Below are positions 26,901 through 40,619 of a DNA stretch of 60,000 nucleotides, one piece after another. The DNA is taken from contig CM022671.1 of assembly GCA_012295275.1 (NCBI GenBank), positions 29,507,750 through 29,567,749 of the forward strand. Direction: 5' to 3'. Source of the DNA: Chrysomallon squamiferum (Eukaryota > Mollusca > Gastropoda > Neomphalida > Peltospiridae). The notes under the pieces are model-generated. The model was not told the DNA's origin. It saw only the letters and a program-made list of their open reading frames with translations, and made no database searches. The stretch's first letter is position 1. Each line of letters opens with the position of its first letter. Position numbers and translations under genes: made by a program.

Positions 26901-29464
26901 AGGGGTATAAGGTGATGCATCATTTCTGGTCTATTTAAGGTGGGGTATAGTATTTAAAGCTTATCTTGCCTGCATATCATTCATTTCTACTGGTTCATTG
27001 TTATATCAGAGGAACATTACTTACACTAAATTAATTTCTAAATATTAGGTTGATTTTTCCAACAAAGTTTTGCAGAATTTACGAAAGGAAAAGTAGTAAT
27101 GAAGACTAAATGCAGGCTGGATAAATAACTGTTGCAAATTAAAATCATACATTGGATTCAACCTGAAATTCCTTGGTGCTTTTCATATATGGATTCAGTG
27201 CAGTTCCAACACTCGAATTGGAGTTCGATATTTTAAAATATTAGAATTGGAACTGAGACCATAAAATGACTTGACATTTGATTCTTCAGTCCTTTTCTTT
27301 TTTTCATATGCTCCGGTTTTTCTTCACTTATGTGTTGCTTCTTTTTTGAATATGTAAATCAACTATTGAATTTCAATCAGTTTTCAAACTGATCTCAGCC
27401 TAGTGCTTATTTAGCACAATATAAGGATTGCAGAATTTTGAAGTATGGTTTTAATTAGTTTGAAGTTTGGGGAAATGCTATTTCTGTTAAAGATATTTTG
27501 TTTTGTTTAACATATATGCCTTATACAAGTACACATTGAAAGTCTTTAAAATCACAGTCATATATAAAAAAAAAATGACAACTTGTAGAGCATTGTGGTA
27601 ACAGATTTCAAAATGTATTCATTTTCAGGTTGTAATGTCTCAGGCAACACACCTCTATTTTGATCATCCATATGAACCAGATCCGGAAGAACGTGGACTC
27701 TATTGGGCTGCTCGTTATATTGACACACAGAAAACATTCTGTTTTAGACCTGACCATTTGTATGCAAATGCTGATGTTAAGCTGACAGGAGAACCCATTG
27801 AGAAAGATGATGTGTGCATGTTATCCAAAGTCAAGCTTGAAAAACCAGATAACATTATTGGTATATTTATTCTTTGCTGAAATATTCTACAAATAAAACT
27901 TTTTTGGCTGAAAATTACCAGCAAAACATTCTTGTATTAGAAAGCATTTGGATTTATTCATGTTTTTTTTAAATATTAAGACAGTTATCAGTTTCTTTCT
28001 TGTGCCTATAGATAACAGATTATATACAAGATTTCATATTTCTAATGATTATGAACAGTTATTTTATCATTTAGCATGATAGAAATACCATGCTCAAGAT
28101 TTATTCATAGGTGTTCATCTCTGAGATAATTATTACAGAAAAGAACTAAACATTTGATATTAAACGAAAATACATAATACCATATATTTGAAGGGCAGAA
28201 GACCAGAATGGCCTGGCTAAAAAGAAATAAGAAACAAGTTTGAATCATGATCTTTATCAGATCCATCAGTGCCTGTATGTTGAACCCATGTTGGATACAT
28301 TTAACTGTAACGTGAACTTAATATAATGTGTTAATAAGTTAAACATTTTTATCTTAAAAAAGAAAGAAAAATGGGTTTTTGGGTTAAACCATGCTGGTTC
28401 CAGGCCTTTGATATGAAGCATTTTTATTCAAATAACACATTTTTTCATTCCAGGCATGCAAGGCCAATTATGGACCGAACTCGTCAGAACAGATGATCAG
28501 TTTTACTATATGGTTTTTCCTCGTCTACTAGCTCTTGCTGAGAGGGCTTGGCATAAAGCAGAGTGGGAAGATATTAGTAAAACGGGTTTAAATGTTGAGG
28601 AATCCAGATTAGAAAACTGGAATCACTTTGCAAGTGCATTAGGATACAGAGAGCTACTGAAGTTAGATGAAATGGGCATTGCATATCGTATACCTCTTCC
28701 AGGTGCAAGGTAAAGGAAATCTGTTCTGTTAAAAATTTACTTATTTTTATTTTGTTTCTTAATACATAATTATTATTTTTAGATCTGTCAATAATTAAAA
28801 TGTTTTATTTGTCATACAGTTTTCTTAATAAAAGCAACAAAATATTTTTATAAAGAGATATAATATTTTATGCATAAACTGAGTTCCAGTACTCAAAAAC
28901 ATTGAAAAAAGAGTAATATCCTTTCTCTCTAATTTTAAAAGTAGAGGATAAAAAATACTATAGATTGAACATCTGGACAGAATAAAGCTGATATACATAT
29001 TTACATATAAGATAAGTCTTTTTCTTGCAGGGTTTGTTCAAAGACAAAACATGTGGAAGCTAACTGTATTTTTCCAGGTTTACCAATAGAGTATAGTGTA
29101 AATGATGGACAAACATGGGAAATATATAAACATCCTTTTAAAGTTCCTGCTGTTGAAGATTATGTCTTATTAAGGACTTGGTAAGTCGTAGTGATAAAAC
29201 ATTTATGAATACAAATTAAATATTTGATTGATGCTTTTGGTTATTAACACTTAGTTTTCTTTTTTATCTTCTAACATTTTCTTAGAATTTTTAAATTGTA
29301 ACTAACTGTAAACAATATAGATGATCAATATAAACTAGTTCTTAATGTGCTTTTGTAAGGTGGTGTATGTTTCAAATTTATTTCCAAATTATGCATTCTT
29401 TTTCAGCTCTGCAGATGGAAAAAGATTCAGTCGACAAATAAAATTGTCGCTGAAATCATCTTGA
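23929..29464 (+). CDS. Chitobiase-type beta-N-acetylhexosaminidase (GH20), eight exons
   Basis: Exons: 23929-24634, 24930-25191, 25695-25854, 26180-26911, 27629-27860, 28454-28709, 29031-29180, 29407-29464; phases agree and the frame is open for 851 residues. Architecture equals the minus-strand paralogue: CHB_HEX-like domain (about 10-165), GH20b (about 170-320), GH20 barrel with HFGGDEV placing the catalytic Asp521/Glu522, the DDEGWR and YAWKNVWE motifs, and a CHB_HEX_C-like end (YRIPLPGAR...RTCSADGKRFSR). It ends LSLKSS without the hydrophobic tail of its partner. The start chosen is the ATG in the first domain exon. The equivalent minus-strand exon is preceded by a signal-peptide exon, so this gene may have one too, unidentified. 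Third codon positions are strikingly A/T-rich compared with the paralogue. The intron between exons 2 and 3 sits 12 bases downstream of the paralogue's. This is the intact copy of the pair. Confidence 0.9.
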
Positions 29465-31046
29465 TTTTACAGGAGCAAAATTACATACCTCTCAGTACGT
29501 TGGGAAATGAATTAATATCCTATGAAAAAAATGTACCAGTTGTTGACCAGAAGGACTTATATTTTAACAGTACTGAAACCTTCAACAAATAATTATTTTT
29601 GTGAAAGACATTTTGGACAAATAATAATTACCAGTAATGGAATTTCGGACAGATAGGTAGGTACCTGCAGTTCAAAACATTTATTTTTATGATTCATTTT
29701 TTTCCATCAATAACTTGGACAAAATGCAGTTAGAAAATGAATGGAACTACTTAACAAATTGTAAAAAAAATTTGAACCTTAGATAGGACATGCAATGAAT
29801 TAATCTATTAAGATATTTATTCAATATTTATTCCACACTAAAATGTGTCTATTAATTTGTTTTACACATTATAAAATATATTCAGTGAAGACATTTTTCA
29901 GTTATTGTTTTGCAAAGAAAGCATAGTTCTATCCAAAGCAGCCAAAGGATGTCATTTTGGTAGTAATTATTTTCTAATGCTGATGGCTGCACTTACATTT
30001 TGTTTTTCAGTTATTTTCATCCAAGTTTAATTGCAAGACATTAATTTTATTTTATATTTATCCTTGCTGTTACTTTTTAAAAAATAATTTAAAATCAACA
30101 GAAATAAAAGATGTTTCAGTTTAGATCATTTTCATGTTGTTGTTTTTTTAAATATCTTTCTTTCTTACAGTTGACAGTTTAATACTGAAGTAAACCAATA
30201 AATACAAAAACATCAGGTTATGTTATTAATTAAGTAGCAACTTACATTTATATAATCACTTCAGCTGTTACATTTTGGCACTTTGTACAATATAAGATCA
30301 TTAATTTCAAAGATGTTTATATATTTTGAAATATTTGTTTGATAGTGATATGCTTGGAGTAACTAGTGATCATACCATAGATGTTTACAACCATAACAAA
30401 TTTTCATCAAGAGACAGAACAAGTAATACACAAACAGTTACAATAACAGATACAAAAACAATAAAGAAATCCTCTTTATTTGCATTATTAGTATTTATTT
30501 ATTTATATTATAAATATTTTAAGACTTCACTGTGTTAAACCATTCTATTTTATTACTAAAATAAACAAATGCTTAATTGCTAGGTCACTAACAATAAACA
30601 CAATTCTTTCAAAATACTGGTATAGAATTATCATCATTCTTCTAATAATTGTGTAGACAAAAACATAAATTGATGACATTAGTAAATATTGGAATATATA
30701 TTTTGTACAGATATTAATTTTTATATATTAAATAATTGCAAAAGCTAAAATATAATTTGCATTATTTTATGTGGCAATTGCCTGAAATCCCTTCATTACA
30801 AGCCATAATGCAACTTTATAATCAGAATAATCACTTGAACCTGTTAATTAATTTCCTTTATTTTTGTTTTTACTGTTTTCCTTTATACTGTCTTGATACT
30901 GGTTAATGGTGAAATTTTTAAACAATTATTACTCTATATTAATGGGGCTGATTTTTTTTTTTTTTTTTTCTTTTGAAGTATTAACTTTGAATACAGGCCT
31001 GATTTTTAAATAATCACATTTTTTTACTGATTTTTTTTGAAAGACA
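29465..31046. other. Tail-to-tail intergenic region, hexosaminidase and PHYH
   Basis: Two genes converge here, so this is 3' UTR and spacer. AATAAA-type signals on the plus strand lie near 30101-30110 and 30198-30204, and TTTATT (minus-strand signal) near 30856. A 70-codon plus-strand frame at 30326-30538 has no recognisable features. The left boundary of the PHYH-CLN3 segmental duplication falls near 30870. Confidence 0.5.
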
Positions 31047-34000
31047 TTACTGATTCCTGTAAACACCTCTGACCAGACGGCTCTTGTATCGCCATATATC
31101 CTGAAAAATAAATAAATCATTCCAATGCAGCTAACTGTAATTAGTAATAATAATAAAGAAAAGGCATACAGAATGGAATTGAAACGTTAGATTCTGAAAC
31201 AAATTATCTGCAAAGCTCATTAACATACTAATCATTTTAAAATTAAAAGAAGCTATGAATATCACAGTGTGTGTGTGTGTGTGTGTGTGTCTGTCTTTGT
31301 ATATATAATTTATATACACTCACAAAAACAAAATATTTTAAAACACTGAATGTAAGCAATTGTTTATTTTATCATATTAACAAATGATAAACTTACTCTG
31401 AAAATGGTTTAAAATTTTTGCATTTATCAAACCTGATATTGGATGTCATTTTTCTTCAATCCAGTCCTTTTCTCAGCAAGATCCAAAACTTCATTAGCAA
31501 TAATTTCCTGGCTTGAATTGCTAACGTCTATGTACTCACAATCACCAGTACAAAAATGACAGGAGATGGACTGATGTGAAAAACAATTTTTACAGTTCTC
31601 AGACACTGTTTTTGGTTGTTTTTTTAAAAACTGGCTAAATACACTGAAGATATTCAGTGATTAGAATTACTGTTGTCAGAAAGAAATGATAATAAGATTT
31701 ACACTTAATAAAATATAATTCACCATTTGAGAATTACTTTAAAAAATCAAAAATACATCACATGAAATTTTATTAAATTCACTACAGGTCTGAATATTTC
31801 ATTTAATGACATTCATCCAAGCAATTATGTACTGAATGCTAAATTTAAAAATGTATATAACCTAGTAAACCATTAATGTTTTACAAATACACAGTTTTTA
31901 AACACTGCATTTATTGCTATATACTGAACAGTACAACAGTTCCTTCAGTTTTCTAAAATTTGATGCACAAGACATTAAACAAAACAAGTACATATAGCGA
32001 TTTAATTCAGGTTATTGCTAACCTTTCTGAAACCTTTTGTCCTGTTCATACCAGACCCATGTATCAGTATTGGATGGAAGAAAACAGTATCTCCCTCATC
32101 CATGTCCAGATGCACCCGAGGAGTGGTTGGATCATAGTCACGAATACCATGATACATTTTATTTACACCATCCTAGAGAGTAAATAATGCATTTAGTTAA
32201 AGACATTTTTAATATATATTTAAACTACCCTGTCTATAGTGCAGTAATCTGTACATTCAGTTAATAATATCTTTAATATGTAATATGTCAATGTCACCAT
32301 GGTTAAAAGTGGTATCATTTAATTTACTTGCACTAATACATTTAATTAATACTGTCTTTATTATCATATAATAAGTTTCCACCATGGTGAATATATATTT
32401 TATTTAGACACAGCAGACAGTGAAAAATATATTTAACATTTTCTTTAATAAATCTTTATTAGATGAATAATGAAAATGAGCATATAACATTATAGAGTGT
32501 GATCTGAATTCCTGAGTCAGTTTTAGTTTTAAATTCTACAGTTTCTACCTCCCATTTGGGATAATCATGTTCAAGTAACTGCCCTTTGTGAGTGCCTGGT
32601 ATCACAACAAGTCCACCATTTTCTCTGTTAATTCTCTGCATTGCTGTCCAAGAGCAGACAATCCTGTCAGCAGGTCTGAATGGAAAGTAGTACAAATCCT
32701 GGTGCATAGGATGACGAGATGTTTTCTTTCCTACAAAACCAAAATCTCATTTTTATTCAAATTTTAATTTATCTTATAAGAATAGATAAGAAATAGGAAA
32801 GGTTTATGTTGAGTTTCTTTAATATTTTACCTATCTATTTGTTTATCTTTTACTTTTTATGATTATTAGTTATTTTTATTTTATTATTATTAATTTTTTA
32901 ATTTATTTATTTTTCTTTCTTTTGAAATAAACTTCATAATAAAGGGAAACTGGATTTATGTCAAATATGATTTTGCTTTTGACAATTTTAATAATATGTT
33001 TTAAAGTAAATACCTAATCCATTAATGTTTAATTATTTTTATATTTCAGTTTTATTTCTTTTAATATCTTTCAATATAATTTATTTACATTTATGATGTT
33101 CTTTTACTATACATTACTGACTGCAAAGGCTGATGGTTCATTTCATTGTCTTTGCTGTTATAATAAGAAACACATTTTTACCTGAATCTGGTGGCTTGTT
33201 GATCAGCATGGTATGCATAGACAAGATGTTTGGACCAGTAAAACATTCAACATAATCAAGAATCTGTGAAAAAAAATAAAAAAACATTTGAAATGTTACA
33301 TCTGACACATGAACTTGAAACAAAAACTTGACTTCCAGTTTTTATCTCACTTTTAACTTCAATGTCTTTTGTTTTGAAATATATTCAAACATTAATGGGA
33401 AACATTTTACAAAAAGATTTTATTATGAAATGTGTGCATAGATGTGTAAGACTGCACCAGTTTTTTTACCAGTTCCTTTCATCTTCAAAAGTATATCCAC
33501 TTAAATTTTCTAAAACCGTTGATCTGCTCATGAAAGGTGTTATTGCAAATGCACCATAAATATTTTATCTTATTTAATTATTAATGTTGTTTCTTTTTCA
33601 GCCCAAAAGTATTTATTTGTTTAACTGAAAAATGATATAAAGTTCTAAAATGTTCAGATAAGTACTTGTCATAATGTATTTGTATAACAATAATTATTGG
33701 TAGATTAAAGAATGAAGTTTATTCATGTCTATCAAAAATACAATTTACCTCAGGTAGAGAGCAGTAGCTGAATAAAACATCATCAAACTGAAAGTCTTGA
33801 AGTTTTGTGATAGCATGTTCACCAGGAACAAACTCAGATTTTGCTATAGCAATATCTCTCATCACAGTCAAACCAGGAACTTCTATTTCCCTTTTACATA
33901 TCTTTTCAAACTGTAGTCTGAAACAACAAATATATATATATATATAAAAAAAAAAACACATTGATAAAATATGTAGATTAAGTTCTGTTGTGAATTTCAT

Positions 34001-34149
34001 TTTAAAACTTTTAAAATGAAATTCACAACAGAAATAAATTTAATTTAAATTTAATTCTAATTTCATTTTTACAACTTTTACATATTATTTACAGATTCCA
34101 AGTTTTATTTATTTATTTATTTATTTGATTTTTATTATTATTATTATTA

Positions 34150-34187
<38 letters not shown>

Positions 34188-34820
34188 TTTTTTTTTTTTT
34201 TTATTATTATTTTTTTTGTAGCAACTTCGTTTTCTCACTTAATACCTTTTGATGATACCTGTATTTATCCAAATGCTCTTTAGGCACCAATTTTTTGATC
34301 ACCAAAAACCCATTATCTTCATAGAACTGTCTCTGCTCCCAGCTTAGTTTGGGATTGTCTAGTGTATACTTGAACTGCTGTCTGCTGTTATAGGTGTTGA
34401 AATTTTCAGATGCAGGACTGAAATTCTAAACTGTTCAGGAAATTTATATCATGAAAAAATCCAGCTGTCAAACATGAGTGAAATTTTTATAAATCCATTA
34501 ATATTTTATTACGAAATAACTTCACTGAAACTTATTCTGATTTTATTTCTCATTCAAAACATCGAGATTAATGTATTTTAAATAATATAAATAAAAAATG
34601 CGTTTATTATATTAATAAATATAAATATTTACAATAAAATACTCAAATCTTTATTCATAAAATCCATGCGCATATTGCTGTATGTACAGTTTTAAAATCA
34701 CTTATTAATAATTAATTCTGTTTGTTTCAAACTGGTATTATCGCCATACAATGACAAGGATACAACAGATGTAGATTCTTTTGATAAATGCCCGAAAATT
34801 GTGTTAAGTCTTTCCGCCAT
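31047..34820 (-). CDS. PHYH: Phytanoyl-CoA 2-hydroxylase, peroxisomal
   Basis: Fe(II)/2-oxoglutarate dioxygenase of peroxisomal phytanic acid alpha-oxidation. Exons in transcript order: about 34756-34820, 34259-34417, 33749-33917, 33182-33263, 32549-32730, 32023-32172, 31433-31570, 31047-31100; the sum is about 332 residues against 338 in human. The N-terminus [12 protein letters not shown] contains RLx5HL, a peroxisomal targeting signal 2, as in human PHYH. Family blocks seen: ERLKYTLDN-like [68 protein letters not shown] (iron ligands His and Asp), DGDTVFFHP-like [15 protein letters not shown] (third iron ligand His), GFRKSISCHF (2-oxoglutarate Arg) and the end [12 protein letters not shown]. 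The exon 1 donor is uncertain: GT at 34755 or 34749 both keep frame. It is head to head with CLN3. A degenerate copy lies at 46200-48179. Confidence 0.93.
34137..34203. repeat. (ATT)n and poly-T in PHYH intron
   Basis: About 15 ATT units with one interruption, then a T run, between PHYH exons 2 and 3. The matching place in the duplicated unit (about 47740-47770) has only a short T-rich stretch, so the array grew or shrank after duplication. Confidence 0.85.
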
Positions 34821-36155
34821 AGTTTAAATCGCTCGTCTGTTAATACAACTGAAGTGTAAACAAAAAGTTATTATTTCATCGGGCTCAATAACATCCGATC
34901 TGTCAAAAGTTGAAAGTTGAACTTTGTAGCCTAGATGTTGAACTAGGACCTACTTTAATCTCACGTCACGTTCCAGTTTTGTTTATAAGTTAATCATCCT
35001 AATTCCAATAATTTGATCAAATTCTAAAATTCTCAGAGAAATAGACTCACTGTAGCATAACAAGTAATAATGAGTATATAGTATATCACATGGACGTTGT
35101 TTTCAATTCAGCAAGTGTAAATAATTATTTTCTTTCTATCACGAAATGTCGGAAATGTAAGAGTTCCTTCCCTTTATGATTTATTTTTGTCATTGAGTTC
35201 GCTTCTTTGTCGCTCTTGATCTGTCAATAATATCTGAACAGTAGACCTGTAGATGTTGAGTTTATATTGCTAAGCAAACACTGAGCATAAATTCAATGGC
35301 ATTTTAATGACCAAAAAAAAAAAAAAAAAAAAAAAAGAAAATGCCACATGAAACATATACATATTGGTCTACTCGTTAATAAACTCGTTTTCAAACAGAA
35401 ACAAAAATAAATTTTATGGAAAAATGTATGCAGTGGAATTTATAATTCAAAATTCATATATATTTGCACATTACATTAGGTACACAGTATCAAAATATTT
35501 ATATAATGTATTAATGTCAAAATCACTTTTATTTGTATTTTTTAATTTAATCAATCATAACATATTCTGTGATAATCAGTTTTTTATATGTTAATTGTTT
35601 GATAAATTAATCATTTATTAAATCACATATATGTATTATTAAGTATACGTTTAAAATACAGTTTAGCATATACATGTGTATTTAAGAATTTGGTTATTTG
35701 CAAAACCTTTTGGCTTACTAAAATATATTTTCATATAATTATGAGTATCACGTTGGAAATAAGTGTACGATAGCGTGCTTTTACGAGTATTCCTCAGTGA
35801 TTTCTTTATACGTTATGTGTTATTTATTTACCATGTATATTATTTTACCTAGTTAATTCATTTCAGTTATTATTATTACATGGTTAGTTTTGTGCAACAA
35901 ATAGAAATTGTTTAAATAAACGGTGTTCATAAAATCCAATTAAAAATCCTGGATACGGTACATCTTGAAATACATAATTTTGCTATCGATTTATTCGCTA
36001 AACGTACGATACAGTGATCAGCTTAATGTTTACTTTATTTCAATGGATAGTGAGAACATCTGTTTCAGTCATTTTGAACGGAAATTAGAATAATACTGAA
36101 TAAAAATGGCTGTTTTCCTAATCGGTGTGTGTTCGAAAACGTGACATTTTGGAAA
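34821..36155. promoter_or_regulatory. Divergent PHYH-CLN3 intergenic region
   Basis: PHYH starts at 34820 going left and the first candidate CLN3 exon starts at 36156 going right, so both promoters probably lie in this 1.3 kb. A homologous region lies at about 49140-50408 in the duplicate. A poly-A run occurs near 35311-35334. A short upstream reading frame (ATG at about 36106, 11 codons) precedes the candidate CLN3 start. No TATA box or factor site stands out enough to name. Confidence 0.35.
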
Positions 36156-36192
36156 ATGTATGAGCGGCTCAAAATATCAGATTACTCAGAAG
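36156..36192 (+). CDS. CLN3: CLN3 candidate first exon 1a
   Basis: ATG TAT GAG CGG... encodes [12 protein letters not shown] then a single G before a strong donor (AAG|gtaaaa). Phase 1 joins exon 2 exactly (GAA GCA CCA). The same exon is kept in the duplicate at 50409-50445 with one base change, and the block from here to about 36365 is nearly identical between copies while neighbouring sequence is clearly more diverged. No transcript evidence is available. Confidence 0.5.
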
Positions 36193-38157
36193 GTAAAAAT
36201 AATAATTTACATTTTTATGAAACTTTTCAACCGTATGTTTAAAATGTCACCATAGAACATTAGGTACAAAAGAATCGTAAATGTATATCCATTTACTTGT
36301 TGAAGTGACAACATAATATAGAGCTGCATAATTATACACGTGCATTATCTGCCTTCGGAATTTATCAACGTTCCTCTAACTACTATTGCTACTGTTGCAA
36401 CTACTATTATTAATACTACGACTACTATAATTACTGCTGCTGCTACTTCTACTACCCTTCTTATCGATTAGTAGTATTACGAGTATCTCTACTAGTACTT
36501 TTCTACAGTTATTACTTGAATAACTACTACTCTACATCGAGTAATACTTCTAATACTAAATATACTACTGCTACTTGCATAATTACTACAACTACACCTT
36601 CTCCTGCTATTACTACCACTAGTATTATACAACAGCTACTACTGTAAACAAGAACACGTAGAAGAAACAGAAGCAGGTTAAGATGTCTTGTCAGGCTTCT
36701 TTTAACCAGACAACAAAACGAACTCGTTAGGGGAAATACGTTTATACTTTCCTCTCTTGCATAGATATATCGTAACCCCATTCCTGTATTGCCAGTCGTT
36801 TTTTTGTTTGTTTGTTGTTGTTTTTTTAAATCCTCGCTCGTGATAAGAACAAATATTTGACGATAACAGTGAATTTTATCTACATGGCATACCAAACACA
36901 CACTTACTCCACTCCGGGTTTATAGTCCGGGCTGCGAGGAAGTTGCACTTGTTTGTAGAAAAAATGCCTAAAAGTCGTTACAGACTGAGTGCTGAGGCAA
37001 ATAATTCCAAGGAAAATGGATTGCATAATATAGCTTGGAGTCAAACTGATGTTGATTCTGTTGACGTCATTGTTCCGAAGTCAGACGCAAATCAGTATAG
37101 TGCTCCTGGTTGGTGCCAGTCAGTTATTTTATTTATTTAATTATATTTATTTCGTAAATTTTAATTTAAGACAGAGAACCAGGTGGAGAAATAAAGAAGT
37201 TTGCAGTAATCAAGAAAGATGAAAAAGAAATATTATCATCTTATGATCAAAATAATCATCATTATCGATGTTTCATCATCATAATCATTCTCATGATTAT
37301 TATTTTTAGTAATAATAACAACAATCATTGTAACCAACATTGTTATCTCTGTTGTTATTACAATTATTATTATTAAAATTTGATAATGGTAGTAGTAATT
37401 GTTGTTAGTACTGTCGTTTATTTCTGAAGTTTAAGGTTTTTGATGTTAATTTTTTTTTTATTATTATTATTTTTTTAAAGATCAAATAATTTCTAATCCA
37501 TTTATTTTAAATTATTTTAATTAGCGATAAAGTTATATTGATAATACTGATAATAATAATTATGCTTGAAATAAATGTAATATCTATTCCTTATTAAGTT
37601 AAAATTATTATGTATATATGTTAATACTGAAAGTCATACGGACAACTAATAGATAAGTAAATAAAACATTTATAATATGATGATTATGTCCGTCAGCTTT
37701 AAAGATTAATGAAAACGTTAACAAGCTTTATCTCTTTTATTTGTTTATTTATTTATTTATTTATTATTTTTATTATTGTTTAAAACAAAAATCAAAGGAG
37801 CAGAGCAAAGTACATACAACTATAACTGAAAATAATGTTTTAGATCTGACAGTTTTTATCGTTGTTAATAACTTTAAAAAAAAATTTCCTTTAAATTTTA
37901 TTTATTTATTTTTTATTTTATTTATTTATTTGTTTATCTTGTGTGTGTGTGTGTGTGTGTTATTTTATTAATAGTAGTTTTTCTAATAAATATTTGAAAA
38001 TAAAATCATATTTCCATTTGACGATGTTAGCGTTCAGTTAATTAAGCAAATAACAAAACAAAAGCCTAGATAATGACCTATAATTATCTTTAAAAGGAAT
38101 GTATATATTTATATACGTGTGAAGATAGAATACCATGTATACATTTATATGCATTTC

Positions 38158-38197
<40 letters not shown>

Positions 38198-40571
38198 GGG
38201 GAGAGAGAGAGAGAGTTCAGCGTGCCAACCAGCCACACCTAACCTGCAGTCACATTAAACAAAATAGATTTGACTTTGATCAGAGATCTGAACACGAAGT
38301 TTATCTCAGAACTAGATAACATTTACAGAAACTGACTTAACTATGTCAATGTTTGTGATAAATGCATGTTTAGATACCGAATCTTTGAAGGTGATATTAA
38401 ATATATCAGCTAGACAGTGGTGTGTTTTTATATTATGCAGTTTGTATTCTTTACTTAGGCTGGATAATAAATATAACAGAATCCTACAGAATTCTGAAAA
38501 CGTAAATCAAACTTTAGTTCTTGATATTATAGTTATAGTGCTAAAATGAAGACAAATCCAAAGTTATATCTATTCCTTTCTTTTATCTTCTTATTATTTG
38601 TATTATTATTATTATCATTACTGTTATCTTTATTATTATTATTGTTGCTGTTGTTGTTGTTGTTTATTTTAAAAGTATCCTACACAAATTATTTCAACAG
38701 AAACATAACTTATTAACATTATTGTATTTATTTATTTTATCAGAAGCACCAACGACAAAATGGACAAAAGCAAGAAATTTGATAGGATTCTGGTTTGTAT
38801 AAAAATAAATATTCCCTTAGTTTCGATGACATCAGTTCTTAAACAGCTCACAGTAGTTAGTGTCACAGTGCAATTTATTATATATAAAATAAAAATTAAA
38901 TAGATAATGATTTAGAAACAATGAAGCAATAGAAGGGTAAGCTACTGTTACGTCATAAATATATTGTTCTCAAACATAAGCTTCACACTGACTTAAGTAT
39001 TCCTTTAAAGTGATGTTTTTAAAGTGTTCCTTTGGTATTACGAAGAAACAGTCTAAGTAATATAGTTTGCATACTTACAAGTTATTTGTTTGTTTGTTTC
39101 TTCTTGTTGCTTTTTTTTTTTTCATCGCTAGACAAAATATAACTATCAGTCGGCCGTCGGCCGCATACGTGATGAAATCATGTCTATGAAAGGGTGGAAA
39201 AGAGGCCTTCAGATGTTTTGTAATTGTATTTTTTTATGATCATACTTTGTTATCAACGATGATAGGTTATCCAAATTAATAGTATAATAAAAAGAAAGCA
39301 TTAAGAATTCTGTTACACCATTTTTTCGTACCGCCACAGATACCCTTTAAAATGTGGTTTGTTTTACGGCAGGCTCTTAGGGCTGTGCAACAACTTTGCT
39401 TACGTCGTAATGCTCAGTGCCGCGCACGACATTCTCACAGAAGAACAAATGAAAGCGAACGGTACCAATATCACGGTAAAGTTTTGGCTTTATTAATTTT
39501 GGCAGTCATGTGTATTAGTATAATATTATTGTGCAATTACAAAAGATCAGTATAAAAAAAAAATGTAGTGAAAATAGCGAAGTATTTAAGGAACAACTAA
39601 ATTAATTATATATATATTTGTTTTTTTGTTATATTGTTTTATTAGACAACAACGACGGCCATTCCGATCACAACACCAGCAACGCCGAAAGTAACGCCAG
39701 AAAATAAGGTACAATAATAAAAATACCTGTGGACTTAACGCTTTTCTTATTTTGTCTGAGTGTGTGTGTGTTTGGTGCGCGTTTATGTATGGAGAATACT
39801 ATCAGATCATAGGAAAGTAGCTTGCAGGATCGCAGACCTGATAAAACTGAAATGTAAGAAAGGAAATTAGATTTTAATCTACCTATTAGATTCACATATT
39901 GACATATTCTAGCTGAAGATTGTTAGATAGACTGTTAAAAACATTGTATATGTAATACATGCTTCAAACGATATATGCAATTTTATATGATGTCTTTTCA
40001 AGCACTGCTAATAAAAGTTTTCTTTTTATTTGTTGAAAGACTGTCGTTTATTTGGAGTGTAACAAAATTGGAACAGGCGTAAGTATTATTTTAAAAATAC
40101 ATTTGTATTCTAATTTTTTAATTAATTTATTTATTATTATTATGGGGTTTTTTAAATGTAAAATAATCAGTGAAATAATTAATAAAATGAACAAGAACTT
40201 CTGTCTTGAAATAGACATTCTTTAAATGTTTACGAAGACGTGAAAAAATTTAAAAAAACAATCACAGATTCCACAAAGAACCCTCTACACAGCAAGCATT
40301 ATTTTGAAATAAAATATGTTTATGAAATTAAATCGAAATTTTGGTTTTAAATTAAAAATTATATGTAGGCGATATTACTGGCAGATATTCTTCCAACACT
40401 GTTAATTAAACTGACAGCTCCCTGGTACCTGCAGAAAATTAAATACTGGTGAGTTTTTCATTATTAAAGAACAAAGTATTAATTCTTTTTTCAAATGCAA
40501 ACAAAATAAACAATAAAAATGACATTCGCCTGTATGTCCACTGAATCATACATCATGACCATAACAAAAAC

Positions 40572-40619
<48 letters not shown>

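Noticed and set aside
39352-39555. Arg-rich open frame starting [12 protein letters not shown], repeated identically at 52030-52239
   Set aside because: It is CLN3 exon 3 read in the wrong frame. The correct frame gives [20 protein letters not shown] and joins both neighbours in phase.
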